Assembly: GCA_963971305.1 (NCBI GenBank)
Contig: OZ020307.1
Location: 62,617,702 to 62,681,701, forward strand
Source: Arcuatula senhousia
Taxonomy: Eukaryota > Mollusca > Bivalvia > Mytilida > Mytilidae
Reading direction: 5' to 3'
Length of the DNA stretch: 64,000 nucleotides
The notes below the pieces were generated by a model. The model was not told the DNA's origin, did not search any database, and saw only the letters and a list, made by a program, of their open reading frames with translations. Below, piece by piece: positions 13,801 to 26,227 of this stretch (the first letter of the stretch is position 1; every line of letters begins with the position of its first letter). Position numbers and translations under genes: made by a program.

Positions 13801-16800
13801 TGTTCAGCTCATTTAGCTCTACAAAAGTATAGGGTCAACATCAAGACCAGGTGAGCGATTCAGGCTCCTGGGAGCCTCTTGTTTGCAAATGACTCAAAAA
13901 GGGTGACAGATTTTTAGATTTTGATTGAGAACAAAAGTGATCAGCACCTTTAGATCCACCATATTGTCAGATGACCCCCTTATTAATCTTATGACCCTTT
14001 CCCTTATTAATCTTATGACCCTTTCAACGTTTAATAGATTTTGCCTTATAACCTTTACTTCAGGCACATATGTCAGGTGAGCGATTCAGGCTCCTGGGAG
14101 CCTCTTGTTCCAAGTGTAATCGTAATGAACCTTAAGGAAATATGTAACTTGAACTGTCGGGACAGACCTGTATCTATTTCAGGAGTTTTTTAGTTAAGAG
14201 GGGCGTAAAAACTTGTGGGCAAATTATTTTTAAATATATTTTTCCATAGAGTTCAAACAAAAAAAAACATAATTTTAGTGAAGGTGTAGGCCCGGTACAC
14301 CTGTTCTTGGATCCACACATGTCTAATGGCTGTATTTACTGTTGATAATCTTTTTACATTTATGGGTGACTTCGAAAAGTAAGCAACATTGCATACAATT
14401 TTTGAACAGTTTTCAGTTACCACAACACACCTACCAACTGCAGTCTGTTATTCCAAACAACAATATACATGTCCATGTATTTGTGTTTTATTTTAGTTCA
14501 TGGTTTTATGTTCATGATGATGTCTGGAAAATAACAAATTTATATTTAAAGCTTACTTTAACATGTTTAACATTTATTTGAAAAAAAAAAATGAAATTTT
14601 AATCCCCTATATGCGATGACTGATTGGGGCAATAAATTTTACTTGTTTCTTTCTGAAAAAAATTCTGTATGTCTAGCTTTTCTTAAAGCCCATATATTTG
14701 AATGATGGCATGACTTGAAAGGTCAAACTGAATGTTTTAAGCGATTTCTAATCTGTTGAACACCTACTTTTTGTTTGGGACAGGCCAGGCCTTCTATGAA
14801 AATTTCCATTGAGCTTTTTTTTCAAAAAAACATATATAAGAATGATCTGAAATTTGGTAGGGTGGATTGATATGACAATCTGTACATGTATGTCCTCTGT
14901 AATGTTTAGTCCCATGCCACTACTTCTGTTTATTGCATGGAATGGGCATGGACATTTTGTTGTTGAGTTGATGGTAGATAAACCAAAGTTGAGCATTATT
15001 TAAGCTGAATTAGCAATAGAATGGTATATCTGAAACCCAGTTTTTCCTTTAATTCTGCATAGCTTCCATCAACTGGGCAATATAATCTTTCTCCAAGAGT
15101 TATATTTGTTCTATGCATTGACACCTGCATATTATTAGGTAAATGCTAGTTTATAGTGTTAGTAAAGTTTTTTCCCTCCTATGTAGTGAGCTATTCCATC
15201 ATATCTTCCTTAGTAGATGTCATTGATAAATCTGATTAGCCTTAGCTTCTGAAGGTTTAATCTCAGCAGGACATTCTTATAGGAAGTGACTGTTTGCCAA
15301 GAATACTAACTTGATTATCACATTACCTGTGGAGTGTAAACCAAACATCTAGTGTACATAAACAAATATTGATAAAACACCTATTTCTAAGCCACTTGTT
15401 GGACTTGGTATTTCAGTGTATATACTAAATGTTAACTAAGTAACTTCTTTCATATAATAAGTATTTTAAGACTGAAACATTTTAATAAGAGAGAGAATTT
15501 CATAGGGACTGATCCATAAACTCTTTACCAATAAATCAAAAAGTAGCACTTGCATAAAATTTTATTTGTATTAAGAAAATAAAAATTATACATGCGTATT
15601 ATAACATAAAGCATGTTTAATCAAAATTAATGAACAAAACTGTGTGAACTTGTACAAAGAAGGCACATTAAATGTTAATTATACATGTACATGTACATTT
15701 GTATAACATGTGATTTTATGAAGAGTTAATTTGTATATTATCATATGTAATTTGTTAAGCAAATCATAATAACATATAATCTGTTGAACATTAGAGTGCA
15801 CATCTTGTCAAAATCTCTGGGATGCGTGTAATATCAATATTTATAAATGATTGCTTACAATAATTCTACCATATGCTTTTGCACAACTGATTCAAATTAA
15901 ATCTTAAATCATAATCCTTTTCCAATCTGTTGGTTATAGTCAATAATAATGGCAAGGCCTGCACTGCAATCTTCAGATAACCTCAAAATTGACAATCTCA
16001 AAATAGTATTAACGGATATTGATTTCTCGCGATAAGATCAAGGCTATCAGAGCATGTCAGCTGATAAAAAACTTACATCCAAACAATTCTGGGACTTATA
16101 TGTATGTGTACCTGTTAATTGAGGGACTAATTTCCATAATTATATGGTGCAACGTTATGACCTTACGACCTGACCTTGGAATAATAAACATAGAGTGATC
16201 TTTGTAATGGGGAAATAATTTTTATTTAATGTGATTGACTTGATAGAAATACCTTAAGTTAAATCATTTGAACAATTATTTGATCCTCAGGTGAATTTAA
16301 AGCGTGATTTATAACCAAGTTATGATATTCACTCTTCCTGGATCTAGGGAATAGTTCTTCTTTGCTTTTAAGATAACACGTCACTGTGAAAGGTGATTGA
16401 AGCTAGTTCTGGAAAAAATAGAAATTTTAATGGATAAATATGAATTTGAATGATATTGCAGAGGAATCTGTTTTAGATGCTGCTAAGTAAGTTATGTTTA
16501 GCATTGTTTAATTTTTTAGCCATTTTTTTATATTTATTTTAGGTATTTAAACAAATTTAAATACTATAAATGCTTTTTGTTTTACAATTGTAAATGATGG
16601 CAATGATTTAAATTCCATGGGGCTTATGTGATACCCCTTGCGTAGTCCGCACCCACATACAGAAGAATGGTTAAGATCCAAACAGTTCCACATCAATGAT
16701 ATTGGTATGGTACATGTAGGTGCACCTAGTGATGCTAAGCACAATGCATGCTTCCAATGCTAGCTGTGACCTATATTTTCCATATGGATGACCCCTTACA

Positions 16801-19800
16801 GAAGAATGGTTAAAGTCCATTCCTGCTTACTGACTGGTCAATTGTTGAAAATTTTCGTAACATTTTTCTCAGAAACTACATATCACAGTGACTTGATTAA
16901 TTTGGTTATGTTTCAATATGAGGTACTTTATTGAGAGTATCGAAATTAGGTCTGTTGCATCTCTACTTCCTGTTTTATATCAACACATTTCATTTTGGGA
17001 GAAGCGGGGGTATATTGAGTGAGCAGTAGTTCACAGATTCCTTGTTCTATTCTATTCTGTATTACATTCAAATATTTGCTCACTGGGGTCAGCTGTTGAA
17101 CAATTGTTTATGATAAATGATAAGTAAGTGTTTATCACCTGTTGGATTATATTAACCAGGTTTATGTTGATTTACCATCTCAACTATAAAACATATGGTA
17201 CATGTATATACATGTACCTTACCTATATATGTACAAAGGTTAAAGATTTTACTATATAACACCCCCCCTCCTCCCCAACCTCACAGAAACAGTTTTAAGT
17301 TTGAGGGGATTAATAGAAATTATCTTGTCTGTAAGTGTGACTAATTCATAAGGACAACTCCGTCTAAACCTGCTAAATCAATAAGTCGCACAAAGTAAAT
17401 GCCAGTCCTGCATTTCTGGGTAATGGGAGATTGCATTCCACTGTACAAATTTACGTACACATTCTGAAGAAAAAAGAACAATTTCCTTGGTTGAAAATTT
17501 CCTTTTAAAATGTGCAAGTACATCACAGATCAGTCAGTGGCGGATCCAGAAATTTTGAAAAGGGGGGGCACTTACTTGCTTAAGGGGAGGGGGCACTCTC
17601 TGGTCATGCTGTAATGATTTCCTATATATTCAACTTTTTTTTTCTGCCAAAAAGGGGGGATGGCGCTCTGCCCCCCCCCTCTGGATCTGCTATTGAATTC
17701 TGATTTTTCTGACAATTAAACATGACTAAATACACAGTTAATTTCTAGATGTGTTTCTAAAATACAATCCCCTAAGGCATATCATGACATGTTTAACCAA
17801 ACTTCTTGTAGGGGTGACATGACTTTGTCAATGTTTTACAAATACACATTAATTTTCTATTAGGAAAAGTCCTTAAAGGCAATTGCTGCAATGAAATAGA
17901 TGTTACAATTAAGTCAACATTAATGTTCAAAAATAGATTTTTTTTATTATAATAAGACACCAACTTTATTAGTAATGTGTATTTAGTATGCAGCATCAGC
18001 ATGAGCTCCCTTAACTTGGGATTTGAATTCAGGTCTGTGGCTCATATACTTCCTGTTTAACGAAATCCTGCCATTTCTGTCTTTGACCCATTTTTTTATT
18101 AAAATTGTATTAGATTAATATCTTTTAAAAAGCACAGAACTGGTTGATTTATTAACGTCATGTAGTACAAATAATGTGCATGATAAGTTGTTTAAACATA
18201 ATTTCATGTTAGACTTAAAAAGATGTGCAATAAGATAAAATAATTTAAAAGTCACGCACATATAGCCAATTTTCTTTTAAAAATAGTATAAGATTTATCC
18301 ATATCTTTTAAAAATACATTCATTCCCTTTGAATATTTTCTTTTCTCTGTCATTATTACATAATAGAATTATTGGGAAGACTTTGAATGCCTCAGACTTG
18401 ATTATCGATTACGGTACTCCGTGTGTCAAATCTTTTGAAATTTTGATGACATTTACACTGTAAAATCAATACTCTCTGCATTGCATAGGTCTTCTGGAGT
18501 AAAGCCTGAAGGTTCACCACATGGTTGTATACTAATTCATACCCCTGCTTGGAAAAAAGAGGGTATAAATGTACATGTACTTTTACCAAGGTCCATACAT
18601 GTACATCTATCTTAAACGTTGGATTCCCCCAACACCTTTTAGCTCAAAACTGCCAAGTTAGCTATTGCCATCACCTGTTAACTTGTTCTCAATCATCTCT
18701 GAAGCAGGTGCCCCAATAATGACTTAGAAACAAACTTGGTCTAAGATTGATTGTGCCTTAGGGTATCTTTCACAAAACTGATTTAAAGGCTTTTTATCCA
18801 TGAAAATGCATGCCTGCACTTACTGAAAATTAAACATTAGGGTAAGGGTTGAACAACAGTTTTTGCAACTAACTATATACAGTCTCATATACTATAATTC
18901 TTGAATGTTGTAAAAACTACCAATTCCTCAAGATTTATTATTTTTTTTACAGGGAAGAAGTTTTAAAGAATATAAAATCCTACAATGATTTTTATCAAGA
19001 GAAAGGAAAGAAGAGACAATCAGTTTCAACAGCCAAAGTAAGGCATTATTATACATACCCGTAGCTAGAATTTTTTGAGGGGGGTTCGATCGAAGGTTCA
19101 ATTTTCAAAATATTCCTTATTTTAATAGTCCTTTTCAAAATTGTAGGAGGGGTTGTCAGAACCCCTCGACCCCCCTGGCTATGGGTATATTATATATGTT
19201 TATTATTGTCATAAGAAAACTGGTTTTATTATTATTTGTGGGATATTAATTTTCATTGTTTTCCTGGCTGTTTCCTATTGAAGAATTCTCAAATGTTGCT
19301 TTTTATACTCAATATTTAATATTTTAGTACTTTTATTTATTTATTATGTTGTTTTCATGTATTCTTTTTTTAACAAACTATTGAGCTGTATAGGTTCATG
19401 TGTAGTATTGTTTATTTTGTCTTTGATGTAATTACATGTACTGACTTTCAATTCTTTACATAGCTGAACTGTTACAGAAAAACAATCCATGAACATAATT
19501 AAACTATTTTCAAAATGAAAAAAAAAAATGCTTGCTTTTGATTAGTAAATGTATCCCCCCCCCCCCTTTTTGAAAAACGAAAGGGTTATCTAAGGAAATA
19601 ATGGTGACCTAATTTGATTAGTAAATTTATCCCCTCTCTCTGAAAAACTAAAAAAAACTTAAAGGTTATCTGAGGAAAATTAGTGGTGACCTCTAGGAGA
19701 CAACAAGCTGACCTGTAATGAATGAATTTACTTTATTCCAGGACAACAACAATCTAGTCATAAGTGGCCCATTGAGGATATTATGGGGTGTCAAGAAGCC

Positions 19801-22800
19801 AATCAGATTTCAGCATTGTGATGATGTGCCCCCAGAGTCCCCAGCCCCTGTGGTCAACTACAGACATAGTTTTATGCCAAAATCTGATCTTAAGATACCA
19901 GCTGAAATGAAGGTAAGAAGGAAGTAAGGAAATACAAAACTACCAGTAGGTTACAGATTATGAAAACAGATACAAGGAAGATCCACAACAAAAACTTAAA
20001 ATGATTTTTGGTCGGATTTCATGGAGTGAAAAATTCGGGTAATAAAATTGTGAATGTTGGTGGGCGATCGGCGGGTGGAGAAGAAATTTTCGTAATAGTT
20101 TTGTCAGATACTACTTATCGCAGCCACTTGATATTTGGTATGCAGCATCAGGGTGGGGGTCTCATCACATAGGATTTGATTTCAGGTCTGTTGCTTTCTT
20201 ATTTCCTGTTGAATGAAATCAGGCCATTTTTGACTTTAACAGATTTTCATAGAATATATTCAGGTGCTTTTGAAGGGTAGTTTCTGTTCGTTGTATCTCA
20301 CCAAATGACTATGGGACTATGTGAACAATACAGAACAGTTAAATCAAAATATACAATGTCTGATGCTCTCCTTATGAGGAATCTTTAAAAGTCAAGCAAA
20401 TCATGCCTACAGTAAATAAATATGACTATATCCTCACTATTCATGTTGATTAAAAAAACTTTGCCCACTTTTACAATAAAGTATTTGCATTTGTGTATGT
20501 TTATATTATGTTAAAACAGATCTAACGGAACAGATTTTTATAGATGTATGGATGATACTGCTCAATTTTTAAAGTCTGAATAAAAACTCACAAATACATT
20601 AGTCGAGAAATCTTTTGGCATGTCAAGGCTTTTCATGATTGCATGTGTCATTGTTTCATTCTAAAAAGTCAATTTAAAACAAATGAATATTAAACAGTCT
20701 TCTAATGAAATTTTCAGTTCTTAGAAAAGTTGGATCAATACTGTTACTCATTGTTTTGTAAAAGATTGTTTCTGTAAGCAATAGTTGGTGGTCTTCAAGG
20801 GAACATTTATATTTTAAGATTTTAAAGAAGCCTATTGTTAGTATTGTTTTGAATTATCATAGACTGTCAACTGTTCTTTACAAAATGAATGATTTTATTT
20901 CAAATTTTCATACAATGTTTGAAATAAAAAAAAATAAAAAACAGGACTGGTTTTCCGACAAACTTCTGGGATGTAGCTAGAAATTTAAATTTAAAGTGTC
21001 TGGAAAAACTGCATATATATTTCAACAAAAGCATAAGAGTAACTGTAACTTGAGCTGCTTATTACATACATTATTACATATCCTGTATAACATAAGCCTT
21101 TACATAAAAAGTGATCATTAAACTCCTTGATTTTATCTATGTTAATATACCTCGTTTCTAAGTGTTTTATCCAGGTTTCATATCGCTATCAATTCCCTTT
21201 TATCAAAAAAATTTGATATTACATTTTTATTTCTCTAACAATATCATAGCATCTCACTATTCAATCATAGAAATGACAAAATTTTGTTTGGAGACATCCT
21301 TGCTATTTGGAATGTGACATAATTATGTTGTTATTATTGTTGCAATTGATTGTCGTTTATTAGTACTTTCAAACAGTATTATCCTGTTTGGAATACATTT
21401 GAGGCCTATCAACAACCTTTCAAGCTAGAAAAGTTAACATTAGTGTTCTACTATTTCTATTACAAAGTTGATTTTTGCAATGTAGATTCTGTCTTTTATT
21501 CCATGACATGTCCATGGGCATATAGTTTTTGACCATCCATTCAATTATCTCTCAAGCTTTTCTTAGAAATTAAACATTAGTATATTTTGAAATTTGGCAG
21601 GGTGGTTCATTTTGACATCTGTAAGTCTTCAGCAATTTTCAGACCTAGCTGTCAGACTTGCGCTTCCTGTTTGGGTCCTAGATGATATGAAAACTTATGT
21701 GAAAATTTCTGTCAAGCTTTTCTCTGAAATTCTTGAAATTAGGTCGGGTTGTTCAATATATCAAACTGTATGTTCTAAGGGACTTTCAGACCTGTCAGAC
21801 TTTTACTTCCTGTTTGCTCTACATGAGGGAATCTGTGTCCCATGAACTCATTCCTTCTTATAATGATTTTTATTGAATTTTAATAAAGTATTAAATATAA
21901 CCTTGAGGGGAGCTTGTGAATATACCATATTATGTACTGTAAACTGCATACTATCTTTCACCTAATTTCAAAATCCTCCATAGATGTGCCAATAATACGA
22001 TAAAAAAGTTCTATTTTGGACACAAGAAAACTAATGTTATTGTTTTTGCAACATGTACAATATTATAAGATAACCTAAATTGATTTAAGATCATAAAAAA
22101 ATCATGCTTTACCCTATTAAAGTTGTATATAGTCAACTCATTTATACTCTGTTCATGTAATTTTATGTTTATATTCCTAGGCTTTACAAGAGTAAATTAG
22201 ATCTCTTAACCAAGGTATCAATTTATTTTATTTTCTACTTTTAGACTATCAAGGAATCGACAAGCACTCCTCTACGCAAAGTTACTATTGATGACACAAT
22301 GGTACCGTCACCGACAGAAATTGAAGGTGTCGTCATGAGAAGACGTCCTGTCAGAAAATTCAATACAGTAGCTTACCGAGGGGACAAAAGACCCGACAAG
22401 TGGAAGAGAGCTTCAATAAATGGACATATTTATAGTTTTGAGGTAAAGTTTCAATTAGGAAATGCTGGCTGAAAGGAAGATGTGGGTCATTTCACTCTAT
22501 GGGATCATTCGGTTAATTGCATACATTTCTCTTACAAATTAGTTATGGTAATAAGAGGAATCCATTGTTTATCCTATTTTTGTGAACAACAAAGACAGTT
22601 GGGTTTTATAAATAAATGTTATTTTATCTTCATTTTATCAAAGCAAAAAAAAATTTGTAGATAAATAAAACACCACAAAATATTCATGATATTCCGCCCA
22701 AATAATTTTTAAGTATAAATTTGCGTTTTTAGGTTTAAAATTAAACAGTAAAAAATTATGTTGGTTAAAGCATGTAGTCACTATTAATATAAACAAAACA

Positions 22801-25800
22801 CAGACAAAGTTTAAGATTGCTGCTTATTTTTCAGACGTGTGAATTTACCCCCAGCCTGGGAAGCAGTACCAGTGTTACAGTAGACAACAGCATGACAACA
22901 CCACAAGTCATTAAAACATTGCTGGATAAATTCAAGGTAGAGTGCAAATCATTTGATTCAAAGCCACAAAACTGGATACTTACCTAGCCTGTCCTTTGTT
23001 ATGGTGCACATACAAAGTGTAGGGCAAAGACTAGGGCATATCATCTGTCTAAATCAATCTTTTCAGCCACTCCCAAAGTCAAGCTGATGTGTTCTTTAAT
23101 TCATTTTTGGCTGGACTTTAAACAGTGAAAAATCCTTGGATTGTCAGGTGGTGGGCAGCGGGAAGAGAAATATTTTGCACAACAGTTTTCACAGCCTCTT
23201 GATATTTGTTATGCAGCATCAGTATAAGTTCCTATACCATGGGATTAGATTTCAGGTCTTTTGCTCACCTTCAATGTTATCTTTCGTTGCCCAGGTTGTC
23301 TTTTACTTTCTGTTAATTTTTATGTTTTAATTCATTTAGGAAATTGAAATTCTTTAAGTTCATATGTATTCACAATAAAAAAAAAAACATTAAAAATTCA
23401 TTATGTATAATAGATGTTTGTAATTGTCAGGAGTTCATTAATGTGACAAAAAACTAATAATTTATTCAACCTAAATCAGATAAACTGTCAATAAACATGA
23501 TAAAGGTGAAACTTACAAAAAATTAAGTTGATAGATGGTAACTTGTAATTATTGAATCAAATAATGGGGGCATCAATCAAGAAGTTTTAATGCAAAAACT
23601 ATAAGTATTTAATAAGTGATAAGTCTTTCATATTTGTTGTGTTGAACCAAAACCTCCATTTCTACTTGTTAATCTTAAGCCTGAAATAAATGGGATTCAT
23701 ATCTGTACATTTTAAAATCAAGAACTTAGTACGGTATTTGTTTACATCAGGAGTAGAAGATCAGCATCAGAAAAAAAGTAGGCCACTATGCCTATATTTC
23801 TATTTGGGTATTGCAAATAAGTAACACGTAGCATATTTTTACATGTAATTATTTCATGTTTGTATATTTAAGGTTGAAAACCAACCAGAGGAATATGCTT
23901 TGTATATAGTGGATGAAGAAAATAGTAAGTTTAAACTAGAGGCTCCCAGGAGCCTGAATCGCTCACCTGATCTCTTATGCTAAAGCCTTTTACCAAGTGT
24001 GCAACATGGTCTACATGTACTTGATAAGTAACAATAAAGAAACTAGTTAGGATAGAAAACACTTTTAAGATCAAGAATACAAAGTTACAAGGCTTTACAT
24101 TTGAAAAAAAAACAACAAACCAGTTAAAATTGATTGAAAACACTGAAATCATTTTTGTAGCTCTCAATAGGCTGAACAATTTTGCAATGCTAGCTTATCC
24201 TCTAGCACTTACAGTTGTCAAGATACAGTCCAAAAACTGTGAAAATGGTCAATTTTGATGATAAAGGGGAAATAACTCCTATAAGGAGTCATCCCACAAC
24301 TTTGACTCAATGGAGAGTTTTGTAGAGCTTTTGATGCTGAAGAAGGATGGTTGCTTCAAATTTTCTCTATCTCTTATACTTTTTGAGCTATAAGCTAAAA
24401 ACTATGGTCTGACCCCCCTGTTTTATTTTTAGTAACGGAGGCCATGTTGGTCGATTGACCTTCACAAATTTCACAAACTTGGTAGAGGACATCCTAAAAA
24501 TTAAGTGTTCAAAGTTTCAAAGCAATCCCATCAGTGGTTTCAGAGAAGAAGATGTTTGAAGAAAAGTTAACGGACAGACGGATGAAGGACGGACTGACGA
24601 CGGACGCTTAACGATGACAATAGCTCACATGACCCTTCGGGTCAGGTGAGCTAAAAAACCTACTTTATTCTCATTTTTATTGAATTATTAAACCACTTCT
24701 CATTAAAAAAACAAAACAATCTCATCAGAAGCAGTTGTATTAAAAATTATACAAGAATGATTGGTATAAAAAAAACACAACAGAAAGCAAATGGCCAAAA
24801 GCAATAAAAAGGAAGTCCTGGCAATGGAGTAAGTAGAAAAACTATGCTAAATGTAGATAACGGAAAACTTGTGTTGTTGAAGCTCATTAATATGGTTTAA
24901 TGCCATGGAAATTCCTTTTATATTCCAATATTTACACAGCCACTGATTGTCTGATTGATATATTTACAGGTGAAAGAATTCTCAGGGATACAGACATTCC
25001 ATTGTTAGAGAGGATAAGTTTAGGTCCTGACGAGCTCTCTGGGGCCAAGTTGTTACTACGAGACCGTGTGGAACGGAAGCAGTCGCTGCTAGATACGCCA
25101 GTATTTGAAGTATCGTCAGCGGAGGAAGAATCAAAAGATCAGCCATATGTTGCCAAATTACCTGATGAGGTAAAGGGAGCATTATTTACAATGTCCGTCC
25201 ATCAATCATTGTCTTATAACTCTAGAACTTGAGAGATAAGGCATTTCCAAGATTTCTAGTTAAAACCATCAAATAATATACATTTTGCTGCCGAAAAAAT
25301 CTCAGATTTGAGAATTAAAATAGTTTTGACACTAATGCCAGTACCATTAATAGTTCAATTCCTGAAAATATGTGTAAGTTTCAGCTAGGCTCATACTTCT
25401 AATAGTTTAAATAACTAAGGTTATGAATCAATGTACATGGCACAACATCCCATTTTTTTTCACATCTGCATACCTGATGAGGCTTGAAAAAGGAAAAAAA
25501 TATTTTGAATAAATTTGCTCTTTTTTTCTTCCAGGATATTTTCAAGGGAGTTTGTCACAGGCACCTGTTTAAGAAGTGTTGTGTTATAGTTTAGGGGTAT
25601 ATTTTTTTTTCTGAAACAGGTGCCTGTGGAGTTATTGTACTATACAGTTAAGTAAATACATGTACTTTTTATCTTTATTTCTAGATTGAGACATTGGTAG
25701 CTTTACCAGAACCTGTTCTTAGAGGAATTCTAAAGAAATTTGAACAAGATGAATCAGAAGATGTCATGAAATTAAAATACAGGTTTGAGATTTTTCACAA

Positions 25801-26203
25801 TAAGTTTTTGTATACATATGTATGAATTAGGCCATCAATTAATGGCTAAAAATGGAGAAAATATTGAGATTTTGAAGATTTTAAGAAAATAATTTTACAG
25901 GAAATGTGTTGAAATAAGGCAGAATTACCAGCTGAGACTTGTTAAGTCTAAATAACACTTTCAAGTCGATTAGACACAACTATGAAAACACTTAGTTTGG
26001 TTATAATTGTAATCTAGTGCAGAGGATAGTGCTTAAAAGTTAAAAAGTCCAGAGAAATTGAAAATCCTTATGAAGATATGTAATACTGAGACAATGATGT
26101 TTAAGCTGATATTTATGTGTGTGGCCTTGATTTGTATTTTAGATTTGAATTGGCAAGGAAAAGAATAAGAGACCAGATGAAGAAATGTATGGAAGTGACG
26201 TGA
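4823..26203 (+). CDS. RASSF: Ras association domain family protein (RASSF1-6 type) with N-terminal LIM domain
   Basis: Eleven exons join in frame: 4823-4862, 7795-7889, 8705-9021, 18953-19037, 19742-19912, 22245-22442, 22835-22936, 23873-23924, 24970-25169, 25685-25782, 26143-26203. They total 1419 bases (472 aa). Residues 4-56 form a LIM zinc finger with ligands C4, C7, H25, C28, C31, C34, C52, C56. A Ser/Lys-rich linker follows, then a Ras-association fold at about 297-385 and a C-terminal SARAH helix at about 418-472. The family binds Ras-type GTPases through RA and Hippo (MST/Hpo) kinases through SARAH. The LIM-RA-SARAH order matches what I recall of Drosophila dRASSF; vertebrate RASSF1 has a C1 domain instead. 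The start is the first in-frame ATG after a stop at 4769. A short upstream frame (ATG at 4812) overlaps it. The symbol is a family name; exact orthology within RASSF1-6 is not resolved. Confidence 0.93.
4863..7794. other. RASSF intron 1
   Basis: 2.9 kb, AT-rich. Short open frames (5688-5879, 7445-7720) show no domain, codon bias or splice context. I see no clear repeat boundary. Confidence 0.5.
9488..9670 (-). other. Unidentified minus-strand open frame with polyadenylation signal, inside RASSF intron 3
   Basis: A 60-codon frame reads ...[21 protein letters not shown]... and ends in TAA that overlaps AATAAA just downstream. Composition is more protein-like and GC-richer than the flanks. It could be the 3' end of a retrocopied or nested gene. 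I do not recognise the family and no upstream exon is evident. Confidence 0.2.
9745..9905 (+). other. Possible further alternative first exon or nested small frame
   Basis: ATG at 9745 ([14 protein letters not shown]) opens 53 codons with a hydrophobic stretch ([20 protein letters not shown]). The frame reaches a donor-like AG|GTACTT at 9905 in phase 2, which would also fit RASSF exon 4. A phase match has a one-in-three chance of being accidental, so this is weak. It starts 75 bases from, and divergent to, the minus-strand frame at 9670. Confidence 0.2.
10771..14112 (+). mobile_element. Family 1 element (AGCTCACCTG ... CAGGTGAGC ends), outer copy split by a nested copy
   Basis: The left end is AGCTCACCTGACCCGAAGGG followed by a CGTCCGTCGTCCGTC microsatellite. 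The right end is CAGGTGAGCGATTCAGGCTC near 14075, then a short hairpin (GGCTCCTGGGAGCC). Inside are about three tandem units near 500 bases, starting at about 10868, 11369, 11868 and 12370 with GTTAACTCCTCTGACAC. The element is interrupted at about 12524-13882 by another copy of the same family. It lies in RASSF intron 3. Frames in it are repeat-derived. Confidence 0.75.
12524..13882 (+). mobile_element. Family 1 element nested in the outer copy, with a different internal tandem unit
   Basis: Bounded by AGCTCACCTGGACCGAAGG on the left and CAGGTGAGCGATTCAGGCTC plus CCTCTTG on the right. It has a (CGT)n tract near 12578-12622. Inside are about six tandem units of 157-165 bases, marked by GACCCCTTATAGGGGTTA near 12906, 13071, 13238, 13396, 13553 and 13712. 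The terminal modules match the outer element but the interior does not. Confidence 0.75.
14113..16439. other. RASSF intron 3, right part
   Basis: AT-rich intronic sequence with no exon other than the alternative one at 16440. The last 150 bases before that ATG are the candidate site for an internal promoter. No TATA box at a typical distance is clear. Confidence 0.4.
16440..16486 (+). CDS. RASSF: Likely alternative first coding exon of RASSF (LIM-less isoform)
   Basis: ATG at 16440 opens a 15-codon frame ([15 protein letters not shown]) that ends at a strong donor (AA|GTAAGT) in phase 2. This is exactly the phase needed to join exon 4 at 18953, whose first base completes a Lys codon before [14 protein letters not shown]. 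The product would be 337 aa with the RA and SARAH domains but no LIM finger. The arrangement mirrors the use of separate promoters for long and short RASSF1 forms in vertebrates. It is supported by frame, phase and donor only; no transcript evidence is available here. Confidence 0.6.
17535..17695. mobile_element. MITE with CAGTGGCGGATCCAG terminal repeats
   Basis: The left end CAGTGGCGGATCCAGAAATT and the right end CTGGATCTGCTATTG are inverted copies. G-rich and C-rich tracts lie inside each end. This terminal motif is common to small inverted-repeat elements in many animals. It lies in RASSF intron 3. Confidence 0.7.
19056..19187. mobile_element. MITE with TACCCGTAGCTAG terminal repeats
   Basis: The left end TACCCGTAGCTAGAA is followed by GAGGGGGG. 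The right end CCCCCCTGGCTATGGGTA is its inverted copy. About 130 bases, in RASSF intron 4. Confidence 0.65.
20000..20235 (+). repeat. Dispersed repeat, GATATTTGGTATGCAGCATCAG family
   Basis: A segment with GGAGTGAAAAATTCGG, CAGCCACTTGATATTTGGTA and GATTTCAGGTCTGTTGCT. Similar copies occur at 23105-23330 and, inverted, at 56990-57215. Fainter traces are near 16840-16990, 17970-18090 and 21590-21850. It lies in RASSF intron 5. Confidence 0.6.
23105..23330 (+). repeat. Dispersed repeat, second copy
   Basis: Shares the CAGCCTCTTGATATTTGTTA and GCAGCATCAG blocks and GATTTCAGGTCTTTTGCTCA with the copy at 20000. RASSF intron 7. Confidence 0.6.
23938..24655 (-). mobile_element. Family 1 element, reverse orientation
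   Basis: On the plus strand it begins GAGGCTCCCAGGAGCCTG then AATCGCTCACCTG, and ends CCTTCGGGTCAGGTGAGCT. These are the inverse of the family 1 ends. A (GGACGGA)-type tract lies near 24570-24605. Its interior matches the nested copy at 12524 (ataaggagtc and tggccgcc/ggaggcca blocks) as a single, unexpanded unit. About 0.7 kb, in RASSF intron 8. Confidence 0.75.
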
Positions 26204-26221
26204 GAGCAGACATTATTCTTA

Positions 26222-26227
26222 AATAAA
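26222..26227 (+). terminator. Candidate polyadenylation signal of RASSF
   Basis: AATAAA 18 bases after the TGA stop. The spacing is short and other AATAAA motifs lie far downstream (for example near 29066), so the true 3' end is not settled. Confidence 0.35.
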
